From an uncultured Coprococcus sp. (GTDB taxonomy: Bacteria > Bacillota > Clostridia > Lachnospirales > Lachnospiraceae): a DNA stretch of 40,886 bases. The stretch is taken from contig CANRQE010000019.1 in NCBI GenBank assembly GCA_947632705.1, positions 1 through 40,886 of the forward strand, written 5' to 3'. Shown piece by piece: positions 13,509 through 22,803 of this stretch (its first letter is position 1; each line of letters starts with the position of its first letter). The position numbers were made by a program, and so were the translations under genes. The notes below the pieces were generated by a model. That model was not told the DNA's origin. It saw nothing but the letters and a program-made list of their open reading frames with translations, and searched no databases.

Positions 13509-15377
13509 ATGACGAATAAGCAGAAAAAGACATTATTACGGATTATTATTGCATTTGTTTTATTTCTTCTGTGTGTCGTTCTTGATCATGTTCTTTCTTT
13601 TCCGGGAAAATGGGATGCTCTGGTCAAGGGAGTCATATTTATGGTTCCCTACCTGATGGCCGGATATGACGTTGTGATAAAATCGGTAAAGAATATATCA
13701 AAGGGACATGTGTTTGATGAGAATTTTCTGATGACCGTTGCAACAATCGGTGCATATGGAACCGGGGAATTCAGTGAAGCAGTAGCGGTTATGCTGTTTT
13801 ATCAGGTCGGGGAATGGTTTCAGAAGTATGCAGTCAACCGTTCCAGAAACAGTATTACGGATCTGATGAATATTATGCCGGAATATGCGAACCTTCTGCG
13901 GGATGGGAAGCTGGTGCAGACCGACCCGTATGAGGTTGCAGTCGGCGATGTCATTGTGGTACAGCCGGGTGAAAAGATTCCTCTGGATGGAAAGGTGATT
14001 GAAGGAGAGGCCTTTGTGGATACGGCTGCTTTGACGGGAGAATCCGTACCCCGGAAGATTGCGGCCGGAGATGAGGCTTTAAGCGGGTGTATCAATCAGA
14101 ACGGTGTATTAAAGATAGAAGTGACCAGAGAATTTGATCATTCTACCGTCGCAAAAATTCTGGAACTGGTGGAAAACGCAAGTACAAGAAAAGCAAAGTA
14201 TGAACAGTTTATTACCAGATTTGCAAAGTATTATACGCCTGTCGTATGCTTTTTGGCAGTGGCGGTGGCAGTGATTCCGCCGCTTCTTATGGGCGCATGG
14301 GGAATGTGGTTCCACAGAGCGTTGATTTTTCTGGTGGTTTCCTGTCCGTGTGCTCTGGTTATCTCTATTCCTTTGAGTTTCTTCAGCGGAATCGGCGGCG
14401 CTTCGAAAGCCGGCATTTTGGTAAAAGGCAGTAATTTTCTGGAACTGCTCGGAAAAGCAGAAACGATTGCGTTTGATAAAACCGGAACTCTGACAAAAGG
14501 CGTATTCCGTGTCGTTGAACTGGCGCCTGCGGGAATAACCAAAGAGGAGCTGTTGGAGCTTGCTGCTTACGGAGAATATTATTCCAATCATCCGATTGCA
14601 GCATCTGTCAGACAGGCCTATCAGAAGGACGTCAATGCAGAGTTGCTTCATGATTATAAAGAACTGTCCGGGATGGGAATTTCGGTTGTATTTCACGGCC
14701 GGGAGCTGTTAATCGGAAATCAGAGACTGTTTGCTGAGAAGCAGATTGCAGTCAACAGTGAACCGTCTGATGCAGGAGCAGGAACCATCCTGTACATAGC
14801 GCTGGAGGGCGTATACCAGGGACGGATTACGATTGCAGACGAGATTAAGGACGGGGCCGTACAGGCAATCAAAGATATCAGGGCATGCGGCATGAATCAG
14901 GTGGTTATGCTGACGGGTGATAAAAAGGATGTAGCGGAGCAGGTTGCGGCCAGGCTGGGTATCGATACCGTGATGGCTGAGCTGATGCCGGCGGATAAGG
15001 TTGCAAAGGTAGAAGAACTGCTTGCACAAAAAAATCCAGAAAAAACGGTAGTTTTTGTGGGAGACGGAATTAATGACGCACCGGTGCTGGTGCGTGCGGA
15101 TATCGGGATTGCTATGGGCGCCATGGGACAGGATGCCGCAATTGAAGCGGCAGATATTGTTCTGGTAGATGATGATCCGGAAAAGATTGCGACGGCATAT
15201 GCGATTGCAAGAAAGACAGTTGCAATCGTGAAGCAGAATATTGTATTTGCATTAGGTGTTAAGATATTGATCATGCTGCTTGGGGCATTTGGTCTGGCCG
15301 GAATGTGGGCAGCCGTGTTTGCGGATGTGGGAGTGGCGTTCTTAGCCATTCTTAATGCTACCCGTGCACTGAAATAG
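13509..15377 (+). CDS. P1B-type Zn/Cd/Pb-exporting ATPase
   Basis: The 622-residue membrane pump has TGES (176-179), the metal-selective SCPCALV (CPC at 279-281), the phosphorylated aspartate D323 in FDKTGTLTKG, YYSNHPIAAS with the HP motif, MLTGDKK and VGDGINDAPVL. These are the ZntA/CadA-group signatures. The N-terminal HMA domain is missing because it is encoded by the gene just upstream. Expression should be released by metal through the ArsR-type sensor at the head of the operon. The metal is most likely zinc, cadmium or lead; CPC alone does not exclude others. Confidence 0.93.
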   Translation: MTNKQKKTLLRIIIAFVLFLLCVVLDHVLSFPGKWDALVKGVIFMVPYLMAGYDVVIKSVKNISKGHVFDENFLMTVATIGAYGTGEFSEAVAVMLFYQVGEWFQKYAVNRSRNSITDLMNIMPEYANLLRDGKLVQTDPYEVAVGDVIVVQPGEKIPLDGKVIEGEAFVDTAALTGESVPRKIAAGDEALSGCINQNGVLKIEVTREFDHSTVAKILELVENASTRKAKYEQFITRFAKYYTPVVCFLAVAVAVIPPLLMGAWGMWFHRALIFLVVSCPCALVISIPLSFFSGIGGASKAGILVKGSNFLELLGKAETIAFDKTGTLTKGVFRVVELAPAGITKEELLELAAYGEYYSNHPIAASVRQAYQKDVNAELLHDYKELSGMGISVVFHGRELLIGNQRLFAEKQIAVNSEPSDAGAGTILYIALEGVYQGRITIADEIKDGAVQAIKDIRACGMNQVVMLTGDKKDVAEQVAARLGIDTVMAELMPADKVAKVEELLAQKNPEKTVVFVGDGINDAPVLVRADIGIAMGAMGQDAAIEAADIVLVDDDPEKIATAYAIARKTVAIVKQNIVFALGVKILIMLLGAFGLAGMWAAVFADVGVAFLAILNATRALK

Positions 15378-15501
15378 GAATGATACGGTATTGCAAAGTC
15401 CTGTTTTCTAAGGTATAAATATTTTAGAAACAATTGGGAAATCATAACCGTTGCAGGAAAGAATATAAGAAGATCATTCGAAAAGCAGATAGGAGAAAAA
15501 T

Positions 15502-16143
15502 ATGGTACAGGCAGAGTCGATTATATTTGATATGGATGGAACCCTATGGGACAGTGCCGAAAATGTTGCAAGATCGTGGAATGAGGTATTAAAGCAACAG
15601 CCGGATACAGATATCACTTTAACGGAAGCAGATATCAAAGGCGTGATGGGGATGCCCATGGATGCCATTGCAAAGAAACTCTTTCCGGATGTCAGCAGGG
15701 GCAGACAGATGGCACTGTTAGATGCCTGTGGTCTGTATGAGAATGACTATTTAAAAAAGCATGGGGGCACCCTGTATCCGGGAGTGGAAGAAACCCTGAA
15801 AAAGCTGTCCGGAAAACACAGACTGTTTATTGTGAGCAATTGTCAGTCAGGCTATATAGAAGCATTTCTGGAATATTACGGATTTGCGGGTTATTTTACG
15901 GATATTCTGTGCTGGGGTGATACAAAACTTTCCAAGGGTAAAACGATTGCCAGACTGATGGAAAAAAATCATATTTCGGATGCCGTCTATGTGGGGGATA
16001 CGCAGGGAGACTGTACCAGTACCTATGAGGCGGGTGCAAAGTTTATATATGCCGCCTATGGCTTTGGAAAGGTGGACCGGTGTGACGGAGTCATTCATGA
16101 TATACGGGAATTGCCGGATATGGTAAAAGGGGTATCGGAGTGA
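15502..16143 (+). CDS. HAD-superfamily hydrolase
   Basis: The 213-residue protein starts with the nucleophile motif IIFDMDGTLWDS (D10 and D12). It also has LFIVSNCQSGYIEAF (motif II, serine) and AVYVGDTQGDCTSTYEAGAK (motif IV). The helical cap follows motif I, as in phosphoglycolate-phosphatase-like members. The substrate cannot be read from sequence. AGGAGA precedes ATG 15502. It stands 125 bases after the metal pump and convergent with pyrG. Confidence 0.88.
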   Translation: MVQAESIIFDMDGTLWDSAENVARSWNEVLKQQPDTDITLTEADIKGVMGMPMDAIAKKLFPDVSRGRQMALLDACGLYENDYLKKHGGTLYPGVEETLKKLSGKHRLFIVSNCQSGYIEAFLEYYGFAGYFTDILCWGDTKLSKGKTIARLMEKNHISDAVYVGDTQGDCTSTYEAGAKFIYAAYGFGKVDRCDGVIHDIRELPDMVKGVSE

Positions 16144-16168
16144 AAACTTTGGATGGAGATATAGGTAT

Positions 16169-16213
16169 AAAAAACGGGCAGCAAATGAATTCCTCATTTG
16201 CTGCCTGTTTTTT
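16169..16213. terminator. Bidirectional terminator between HAD gene and pyrG
   Basis: AAAAAACGGGCAGCAAATGA (16169-16188) pairs with TCATTTGCTGCCTGTTTTTT (16194-16213). The pyrG stop codon overlaps its right edge, so the two convergent genes share it. Confidence 0.92.
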
Positions 16214-17828
16214 ATGCTTCCATATGTTCGATGGATGCTTTTATAAAGCCTTTAAACAGCGGGTGCGGTTTATTTGGTCTGGATTTGAATTCCGGGTGCG
16301 CCTGTGTGCCGATAAACCATGGATGATCCGGTAATTCTATCATTTCTACAATGTGACCGTCCGGGGACAGACCGACCAATTCCATGCCGTGTTCTTTCAG
16401 AGCCGTTCTGTAATCGTTGTTTACTTCGTATCTGTGCCGATGCCGTTCATGGATCAGTTCCTGACCGTACAGTTCATAGGATTTGGAATCTTTGTTCAGT
16501 ACGCAGGGATAGGAGCCGAGTCTTAAGGTGCCGCCCAGATCTGTAACGCCATGCTGGTTTGGCATAATATGGATGACCTGATGGAAAGAGTTCGGATCAA
16601 ATTCAGAGCTGTGTGCATCATTATAACCGATCACATTCCTTGCAAACTCGACAATCGTAAGCTGCATACCCAGACACAATCCCAGATATGGCACTTTCTT
16701 TTCGCGGGCATATTGGATTGCTGCGATCATGCCGTCAATACCTCTGTCGCCAAAACCGCCGGGAACCAGAATACCGTCAACGTCTCCCAGAATCTCATTG
16801 ACATTTTGAGAATTTACAAGCTCGGAATCCACCCACTTGATCTCTACCTCTGCATCATTTGCCACGCCGGCGTGCTTTAGGGATTCCACTACTGAAATAT
16901 AAGCGTCATGGAGGGATACATATTTGCCGACTAAGGCAACGGTAACTTTTTTGGACGGATGCTTCCATGCTTCAATCATGGTCGTCCATTCCTTCCATGC
17001 GGTTTCATCCGGAGCCGGACAATCCATTTTCAGGCATTTACATACAACGTCAGCCAGATGTTCTTTTTCCATTGCCAGAGGAACTTCATATAATACCTCT
17101 ACATCCAGATTCTGGATGACGTTTTCGCTCGGAACATTACAGAATAAAGCAATCTTGTCTTTGATGCTCTGGTCCAGAGGAAGGTCGGAACGGCATACCA
17201 GAATGTCCGGCTGGATACCCATACTCTGAAGTCCTTTGACGCTGGCCTGGGTTGGCTTTGTTTTCAATTCGCCGGATGCGCGCAGATATGGAATCAGGGT
17301 AACATGAATCATAATACAGTTTTCATGACCGACGTCATGCTGGAACTGACGGATGGCCTCCAAAAATGGCTGACTTTCGATATCACCTACGGTTCCGCCG
17401 ATTTCGATAATGGCAATCTCTGTTTCTTTTGCCTCCGGATTTCTGTAAAAGCCGGCCTTAATTTCATTCGTGATATGCGGTACTACCTGTACGGTATGTC
17501 CGCCAAAGTCTCCGTGACGCTCCTTTTGCAGGATGCTCCAGTAGATTTTACCGGTAGTAACATTGGAGTTCTGGTTCAGGCTTTCATCTATAAATCGTTC
17601 ATAATGTCCAAGATCCAGATCCGTTTCTGCTCCGTCATCCGTAACAAAAACTTCTCCGTGCTGGATCGGATTCATTGTGCCTGGATCAATGTTGATATAG
17701 GGGTCAAATTTCTGACTTGTAACCTTATATCCCCGCATCTTTAACAGACGACCCAGAGATGCGGCTGTAATCCCTTTTCCCAAACCTGATACAACACCGC
17801 CGGTTACAAATACATACTTGATTGCCAT
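16212..17828 (-). CDS. pyrG: CTP synthase
   Basis: The 538-residue enzyme makes CTP from UTP, ATP and glutamine. The N-terminal synthetase domain starts [20 protein letters not shown] (P-loop) with [14 protein letters not shown] and [20 protein letters not shown]. The C-terminal glutaminase has VPGGFGDRG and the nucleophile in [15 protein letters not shown], with a closing HPE in [16 protein letters not shown] lies before the ATG. It has its own promoter and a leader of about 90 bases with a hairpin. Confidence 0.98.
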   Translation of the reverse strand: MAIKYVFVTGGVVSGLGKGITAASLGRLLKMRGYKVTSQKFDPYINIDPGTMNPIQHGEVFVTDDGAETDLDLGHYERFIDESLNQNSNVTTGKIYWSILQKERHGDFGGHTVQVVPHITNEIKAGFYRNPEAKETEIAIIEIGGTVGDIESQPFLEAIRQFQHDVGHENCIMIHVTLIPYLRASGELKTKPTQASVKGLQSMGIQPDILVCRSDLPLDQSIKDKIALFCNVPSENVIQNLDVEVLYEVPLAMEKEHLADVVCKCLKMDCPAPDETAWKEWTTMIEAWKHPSKKVTVALVGKYVSLHDAYISVVESLKHAGVANDAEVEIKWVDSELVNSQNVNEILGDVDGILVPGGFGDRGIDGMIAAIQYAREKKVPYLGLCLGMQLTIVEFARNVIGYNDAHSSEFDPNSFHQVIHIMPNQHGVTDLGGTLRLGSYPCVLNKDSKSYELYGQELIHERHRHRYEVNNDYRTALKEHGMELVGLSPDGHIVEMIELPDHPWFIGTQAHPEFKSRPNKPHPLFKGFIKASIEHMEA

Positions 17829-17856
17829 AATAATTTATCCTCCTGAAAATAATGAA

Positions 17857-17897
17857 ACTTATGGTTGCGTCCTGTGATAAGCCGCATTCCCATAAGT
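17857..17897 (-). promoter_or_regulatory. Hairpin in the pyrG leader
   Basis: ACTTATGG and CCATAAGT (8 bp, perfect) enclose 25 bases in the pyrG 5' leader. No T run follows, so it is not itself a terminator. It may influence RNA stability, or it could be half of an alternative fold. I do not see the classical GGG-tract attenuator of Bacillus pyrG. Confidence 0.4.
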
Positions 17898-17929
17898 CAA
17901 TAAAAAAGCGTCACAATAACATGAATTTT

Positions 17930-17958
17930 ATTATAAAGGAGCGAATTATAAAAGTCAA
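17930..17958 (-). promoter_or_regulatory. pyrG promoter
   Basis: On the minus strand TTGACT (17953-17958) and TATAAT (17930-17935) are spaced 17. Confidence 0.85.
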
Positions 17959-18050
17959 TGGAATAAGATTCTCTTTTCAAATAAAATAAGATGATGTAAA
18001 ATGAAAGTACTGCAAAAAAAGCAGATATACAGGGGAAAGGAACAGGAACG

Positions 18051-20636
18051 ATGAAAAATATACAAAAAAAGGGAAAATTCGGAAGTGTCCTCAAGTATAT
18101 GGCGGCTTTTCTGATTCCGGTTATCCTGTATACTGTCATTTTGAAACTGCAGAAGGCATATCCGTTTGGTACAAACAGTTTTCTGTATAGTGACGCATAT
18201 TATCAGTATTATGCAATGTTTCAGGAAATGATCGGTTGGCTGAAAAGCGGAGAGGGCAGCCAGATCCTCTGGAACCGGGGATTGGGAATCGACTTTACCG
18301 TTAATATGCTGTATTACGGAATGAGTCCGTTTAATCTCATCATTTTTGTTATGGGAGAGTCCCGTGTGGCGTTTTCCATGGTGCTTGTGATCATATTGAA
18401 GCTTGGCGCCATGTGTGCGACAGCTTTGTATTATTTTGAACATACATCGATGGCGGCTGTCAGGAGAGAAAATCCGGTAGTCAGATATGGCATTGCATAC
18501 GCCTGTTCCTGCAGTTACGTTTTTTGCGGCTATGTGATGGCATATAATCACAATCTGATATGGCTGGACGGGCTGATTCTTTTGCCGCTGCTTGCAATCG
18601 CATTGGAACGGCTGAATGAGAAGAACCGGATTTTTATGTATTATAGTTTACTGACATTGGCATTCGTAACGAACTTCTATTTTTCTTTTTATGTCTGCGT
18701 ATTTGCCGTTATTTATTTTCTGCTTCTGGAACGGGAAAATTGGAAACAATTTATAAAGAAGAGTCTGGTCTTTGCGGGAGTCTCTGTTCTTGCGGCATGC
18801 ACGTCTGCGGTCGTGCTGCTTCCGGCCCTGCATACTGTTTTGAATATTTCGGCTTCTGGTGCGGAAAATCAAATAGGATTCTTTTCGGTTGGAAATTTGT
18901 GTGACTTTTGGGAATCCTTTTATCCCGTCAGAAGTCTGGATGCAGAGGGACCGTCTATTTTCACACATAATAATTATTGTGGAACGATCATTTTTCTGTT
19001 GACTTTATTTTTCTTTTTGGATAAAGGAAAGCAAAGAAAACGAAAACTGAAATTTGCCGCTGCTCTTCTGTTCCTGATAGTCGGTTTGAATTTTAGCGGT
19101 TTGAATTATGTGATGCATGGATTTGCTTTTACACATGGCATGGGAAACAGATTTGCATTCATTTTACTGTTTATACTGCTGGTCATGGCATTTCAGGTGC
19201 TGTCTGAATACGAGCCGGCATTTCAGGTGACGGGCCTGATTGGCATTGTCTGTATTTTTGTTCTGTTTGCCGTCATGATGATCTTAAATCCGGAGAAAGG
19301 GAATCCCTATTCTTATATTGCGTTTCTGATGCTGATGACCTTGTATGTTGCTTTACTGGTCTTTTATTGGAGAAAAAGCATCCGGCTGCATACATTTTAT
19401 CTGTGGCTGGTGATGATCTGGTTGGCCGAGCTCATTGTAAATGCGGTGATGGTTGCTCCCGATAAGGTTATGCAGGGCAGCTTTGACGATAGTATCCATT
19501 TGTCGGAATGGGAGCAGGAATATGATGCCCTTGTCTGTGCACCCGGCGAGAGAAAGTCTGCCTTATGCGGAGAGATATACATGAGAAAGTCAGATGTGAA
19601 CTGGTACTCTTCCCTGATTGACAAACATGTGATTGACAGTTTTAAAAGTCTGGGATTGTCGCATTATCAGAATATCGAGTATACCTACAGAGGTACATCC
19701 AGACTGACTGCCCTGATGTATAATGTGCGGTATGTACTGACCAGTGAAAAAGGATGTCTGGGCGGATATCATGAGCTTGCCGCACCGGGAACCTGTCTGC
19801 TTTATGAGGCAGATGAGCTTGCCGGCATGGGTTTTATGATGGATGCGGATATTTTGCAATGGACGGGAACGGATACCGCTGCCATGAACCAGAATGCATT
19901 TGCAAAACTGGCGTTTGACGCAGACCCGTTGTTTTATGAAACAGATATCAGCGGGGCAGAGATTTCCTGTAAAAATATGGTGCTTTTAAACAGAGATGAT
20001 ATGCATTTTGAATATGAAGGTAAGGGATTTTTAAGTCCCTGCCTGCAGATAGATTTTACTGCAGATCAGGATATGGATTTGTATGTGGAAAGCAGCGATA
20101 CCAGTCTGCAGGCTCTTACGGTGGTGGTCAATGATGAAATCAGAATTGATACCCTGCATGTGGAAACAGAGTCCTTGCTTCCGATTGGCAAAGTGCAGAA
20201 GGGAGACCGGGTTTCCATATTGCATTATGGATGTGCAGACGAAGGCGAAAGAGCCGAAAAGAATATCCGGCTATATACCTTTGAGGATGAGGCCTTTGAC
20301 CGTATGTTGCCAAACCTTCTGGATGAGATATTGACGGTCGATTCCATAAAGGGAGATACGTTAAAGGGAAATATACATGTAAAAGAAGCGGGCGTGCTCT
20401 ATATAGCGCTTCCGTATCGTCAGGGGTATACGGTCACGGTAGACGGAGTGGAGACAAAACCGTTAAAAATAGGAACGGGATTGATGGGTGTTTCCCTTGA
20501 ACCGGGGGATCATCAGATCAGCATCCGTTATGAGACGCCCGGACTGAAAGCGGGAATGCTGATAACAGGATTATCCGTGTTATTTGCAGCAGGCTTGGGC
20601 ATTGTCCGGAAAAAGAAGCTTTCCGGCAGGGTGTGA
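18051..20636 (+). CDS. YfhO-family multi-spanning membrane protein
   Basis: This 861-residue protein has an N-terminal membrane part with more than ten hydrophobic segments. It contains the family-typical motifs FGTNSFLYSDAYYQYY, WNRGLGIDFTVNMLYY and YNHNLIWLDGLILLPLLAIA. A large extracellular part and a last membrane helix near residues 835-855 complete it. Bacillus YfhO is linked to lipoteichoic acid glycosylation and GT-C-like transferases share this layout, so sugar transfer at the outer membrane face is likely. A GGAACAGGAACG site precedes ATG 18051. It ends 10 bases before the SbcD-like gene. Confidence 0.88.
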   Translation: MKNIQKKGKFGSVLKYMAAFLIPVILYTVILKLQKAYPFGTNSFLYSDAYYQYYAMFQEMIGWLKSGEGSQILWNRGLGIDFTVNMLYYGMSPFNLIIFVMGESRVAFSMVLVIILKLGAMCATALYYFEHTSMAAVRRENPVVRYGIAYACSCSYVFCGYVMAYNHNLIWLDGLILLPLLAIALERLNEKNRIFMYYSLLTLAFVTNFYFSFYVCVFAVIYFLLLERENWKQFIKKSLVFAGVSVLAACTSAVVLLPALHTVLNISASGAENQIGFFSVGNLCDFWESFYPVRSLDAEGPSIFTHNNYCGTIIFLLTLFFFLDKGKQRKRKLKFAAALLFLIVGLNFSGLNYVMHGFAFTHGMGNRFAFILLFILLVMAFQVLSEYEPAFQVTGLIGIVCIFVLFAVMMILNPEKGNPYSYIAFLMLMTLYVALLVFYWRKSIRLHTFYLWLVMIWLAELIVNAVMVAPDKVMQGSFDDSIHLSEWEQEYDALVCAPGERKSALCGEIYMRKSDVNWYSSLIDKHVIDSFKSLGLSHYQNIEYTYRGTSRLTALMYNVRYVLTSEKGCLGGYHELAAPGTCLLYEADELAGMGFMMDADILQWTGTDTAAMNQNAFAKLAFDADPLFYETDISGAEISCKNMVLLNRDDMHFEYEGKGFLSPCLQIDFTADQDMDLYVESSDTSLQALTVVVNDEIRIDTLHVETESLLPIGKVQKGDRVSILHYGCADEGERAEKNIRLYTFEDEAFDRMLPNLLDEILTVDSIKGDTLKGNIHVKEAGVLYIALPYRQGYTVTVDGVETKPLKIGTGLMGVSLEPGDHQISIRYETPGLKAGMLITGLSVLFAAGLGIVRKKKLSGRV

Positions 20637-20646
20637 GGAGAAATCT

Positions 20647-22482
20647 ATGCGTTTTATTCATATTTCAGATGTTCATCTCGGGAGGACCCCGGATGAAGGA
20701 CAACCCTGGAGCGGGGACAGAAAAAAAGAAATATCGGAAACTCTGATCCGGATCATGGATTATGCCAATACCGGAAAGATCGACTTTATTTTGATAGCCG
20801 GAGATTTGTTTGATCATGTACCGGATGCGGAGGACCTCCGTAAGCTGGATGAGATTTTCGGAAGGCTTCAGCATACCTGTGTGATCTATGCAGCGGGAGA
20901 GTGCGACTGTCTGGAAAGGGAAGCGGCGTTAAATACCTTTACGTTTACGGCGCCTGTCTATGTTTTGGGCAATGAAAGAAGCGGACCGTCATTGCCGAAA
21001 GATTCTCCGTTTTACGGAGTCAGGGACGAAAAAGCTTCTGTTTTGTTTGATTGTATTTTTTTCCCGCATTTTCAGATGCATATATATGGAACCAGTTTTT
21101 TTCAGGAAAAGAGCAGTCTGCCTGTTTTGGATGAGACAGGTCCGTTTTATACGGAGGGGATCAATCTTTTAGTCGCTCATGGCGGGGAAGCGGAATATCT
21201 GCCGATTGATTTTTCCCTGCTGAAAAATCGTGGATATCAGTACGTTGCGCTCGGACACCGGCATAATTATGAAAAAAAAGGGTCGGCCAATATTGTGTAT
21301 GCGGGTACGCCGGAACCGCTTTGTTATACGGAGACCGGAAGACATGGTTTTGTAGAAGGAGAGATTACGGAGGCGGGAGTGAAGCTTCAGTTTCATCCGG
21401 TTTCTAAGCGCGAATATAAAATTATTGATTATCCGGTCAGTGATGCCATGACCTCCGGCGAGGCTGCAGAGGATCTGAAGCGTCTGCTGGAGCATGAGGG
21501 AAAGGAACATATTTATCACATCCGTCTTGTGCGTTTAAACGACTGTGAGAAAAATTTCCAGATTGAGGAATTGCTGAAGGATTTCCGGATAGAGGCAGTC
21601 GAGGGGCAGCAGTTTGAGAGAAAGGATTACGACAAATATATAAGGTCCAATCATAACAATGAATTTGCCGGGCTGTTAGAACATTTATCCGATGCTTCAC
21701 CGGTCAGGCAGGATGCGGCAAAAATGATGGTGGATTTCGTGATAGAAGCATCTGCGTTAAATCGCAGGTGGTCCAACCACTTAAGCGACAGAATGTATGA
21801 GGAATACCGGCAGATGGGAATTGCCCATTTCAGGACCAGAAAAGATATTTTGAAAAATTCTCCCGAATATATGGAGTATGAGCATGCCAGAGAGCAATTG
21901 ATGGTCAATCCGGATGTTCTGGACAATCTGAATACCGCATGGGCAGAAGAACGGAAGGCTGAGCTTTCTTACCGGATGGCAAAAAGCAGTTTTGAGCAGA
22001 TAAAAAGAAGATACAGACGGCACTGGATGAAGATTGGGGTGCGGGCGGCGGCGATTCCGTTTATTGTGTTCTGTCTGATCTGTATTCTGTTTTTGCCATA
22101 TATGCTGATGCGTCTTTCGGATGCATCGGGCGGGAACGGCCTTCTGCTGCTTCCGGGCGCAGGAATCATGGCTGTTGTTATCAGCTTCTGTCTCGGATAT
22201 CTGACTGCCGGGTTTATAGATACGAAAATCGGAAGGGGTGCCCGCAGACTTACCCTGCAGCAGGAGGCGGATGAGACTGAACAAAGGGTTCTGGAGCTGG
22301 AAAAACAGGTTCATGTGCTGCATGAGAAAAGAAGGGAATTTCAGCTGCAGGAAAGCAGAAGACAGGATATTCTTGAAGATATGAGCAAAAGAGAGCGGAA
22401 GGCGGAAGCCATACGCTATGAGCTGCAGCTGATCGAAGAGGGGCTTGCGCTTTTGTACGGAAAAGAAAAGAACATCTCCTGA
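20647..22482 (+). CDS. Membrane-anchored SbcD/Mre11-like metallophosphoesterase
   Basis: The 611-residue protein has an N-terminal SbcD-like fold with IHISDVHLGR (D8, H10), LIAGDLFDH (D53), LLVAHGG (H178) and ALGHRHNY (H204, H206). The fourth family motif, normally GNHD, reads GECD (84-87), so the metal-bridging asparagine and the catalytic histidine are missing. After residue 370 comes a helical region, two membrane segments (about 466-487 and 498-523) and a coiled coil to the end. No sbcC-like ATPase follows. The frame is open from 20584, but GAGGAG precedes ATG 20647. It may be a regulatory or DNA-tethering relative of Bacillus YhaO rather than an active nuclease. Confidence 0.8.
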   Translation: MRFIHISDVHLGRTPDEGQPWSGDRKKEISETLIRIMDYANTGKIDFILIAGDLFDHVPDAEDLRKLDEIFGRLQHTCVIYAAGECDCLEREAALNTFTFTAPVYVLGNERSGPSLPKDSPFYGVRDEKASVLFDCIFFPHFQMHIYGTSFFQEKSSLPVLDETGPFYTEGINLLVAHGGEAEYLPIDFSLLKNRGYQYVALGHRHNYEKKGSANIVYAGTPEPLCYTETGRHGFVEGEITEAGVKLQFHPVSKREYKIIDYPVSDAMTSGEAAEDLKRLLEHEGKEHIYHIRLVRLNDCEKNFQIEELLKDFRIEAVEGQQFERKDYDKYIRSNHNNEFAGLLEHLSDASPVRQDAAKMMVDFVIEASALNRRWSNHLSDRMYEEYRQMGIAHFRTRKDILKNSPEYMEYEHAREQLMVNPDVLDNLNTAWAEERKAELSYRMAKSSFEQIKRRYRRHWMKIGVRAAAIPFIVFCLICILFLPYMLMRLSDASGGNGLLLLPGAGIMAVVISFCLGYLTAGFIDTKIGRGARRLTLQQEADETEQRVLELEKQVHVLHEKRREFQLQESRRQDILEDMSKRERKAEAIRYELQLIEEGLALLYGKEKNIS

Positions 22483-22509
22483 CGGTAATGACAGGGATGT
22501 TCTTTTTTT
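22467..22509. terminator. Bidirectional terminator between the SbcD-like gene and cotJC
   Basis: AAAGAACATCTCCTG (22467-22481) pairs with CAGGGATGTTCTTT (22492-22505) with one GU pair, then TTTT. It overlaps the stop codon of the SbcD-like gene and, on the minus strand, would end the cotJ transcript. Confidence 0.85.
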
Positions 22510-22543
22510 GCGCATAAATGCCGTATACAAAAAAGCAGCCTGG

Positions 22544-22777
22544 TTATTTCTGACAGCCACAATTAGAGTTAAGACACGGAGCCTTCGTGTCAAAATCAGA
22601 GTTGAAGGCGTAGAAATTCTTTTCGTCCAGTTTATCCTGAACAATGCGGAGTGCTTCCCCAAATCTCTGGAAATGAACAACTTCACGTTCCCGAAGGAAT
22701 TTTAACGGCTCATAAACATCAGGATAATCTTTGGCAAGACGGAGCAGATTGTCATAGGTTGTGCGCGCTTTCTGTTC
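22544..22777 (-). CDS. cotJC: cotJC, 3' part (separated by the intervening element)
   Basis: This frame has no start of its own. From the core site it reads EQKARTTYDNLLRLAKDYP, then KFLREREVVHFQRFGEALRI, and ends NSNCGCQK: the C-terminal third of the manganese-catalase-like coat protein CotJC. It contains the second ExxH metal motif (REVVH). The frame joins exactly, at the codons GCA-GCA-GA, to the 5' part at 25775-26179. It has no frameshift or internal stop, which argues that it is still selected and expressed after excision. Upstream of the core the frame runs into element DNA and meets a stop near 22826. Confidence 0.93.
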   Translation of the reverse strand, partial: EQKARTTYDNLLRLAKDYPDVYEPLKFLREREVVHFQRFGEALRIVQDKLDEKNFYAFNSDFDTKAPCLNSNCGCQK

Positions 22778-22787
22778 TGCTGCGATG
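22776..22787 (+). repeat. Left attachment site of the cotJC element
   Basis: The 8-bp core TCTGCTGC (22776-22783) is shared with the right end at 25773. The half-site TGCTGCGATG (22778-22787) is the exact complement of CATCGCAGCA at the right end (25763-25772). TC at 22776-22777 is the likely crossover dinucleotide. Confidence 0.85.
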
Positions 22788-22803
22788 GGATAAGAACAAC
22801 CGG

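Noticed and set aside
22510..22803. A gene-free gap between the SbcD-like gene and the recombinase
   Set aside because: The minus strand encodes the C-terminal third of CotJC without a start codon; it is the displaced 3' half, not empty DNA.
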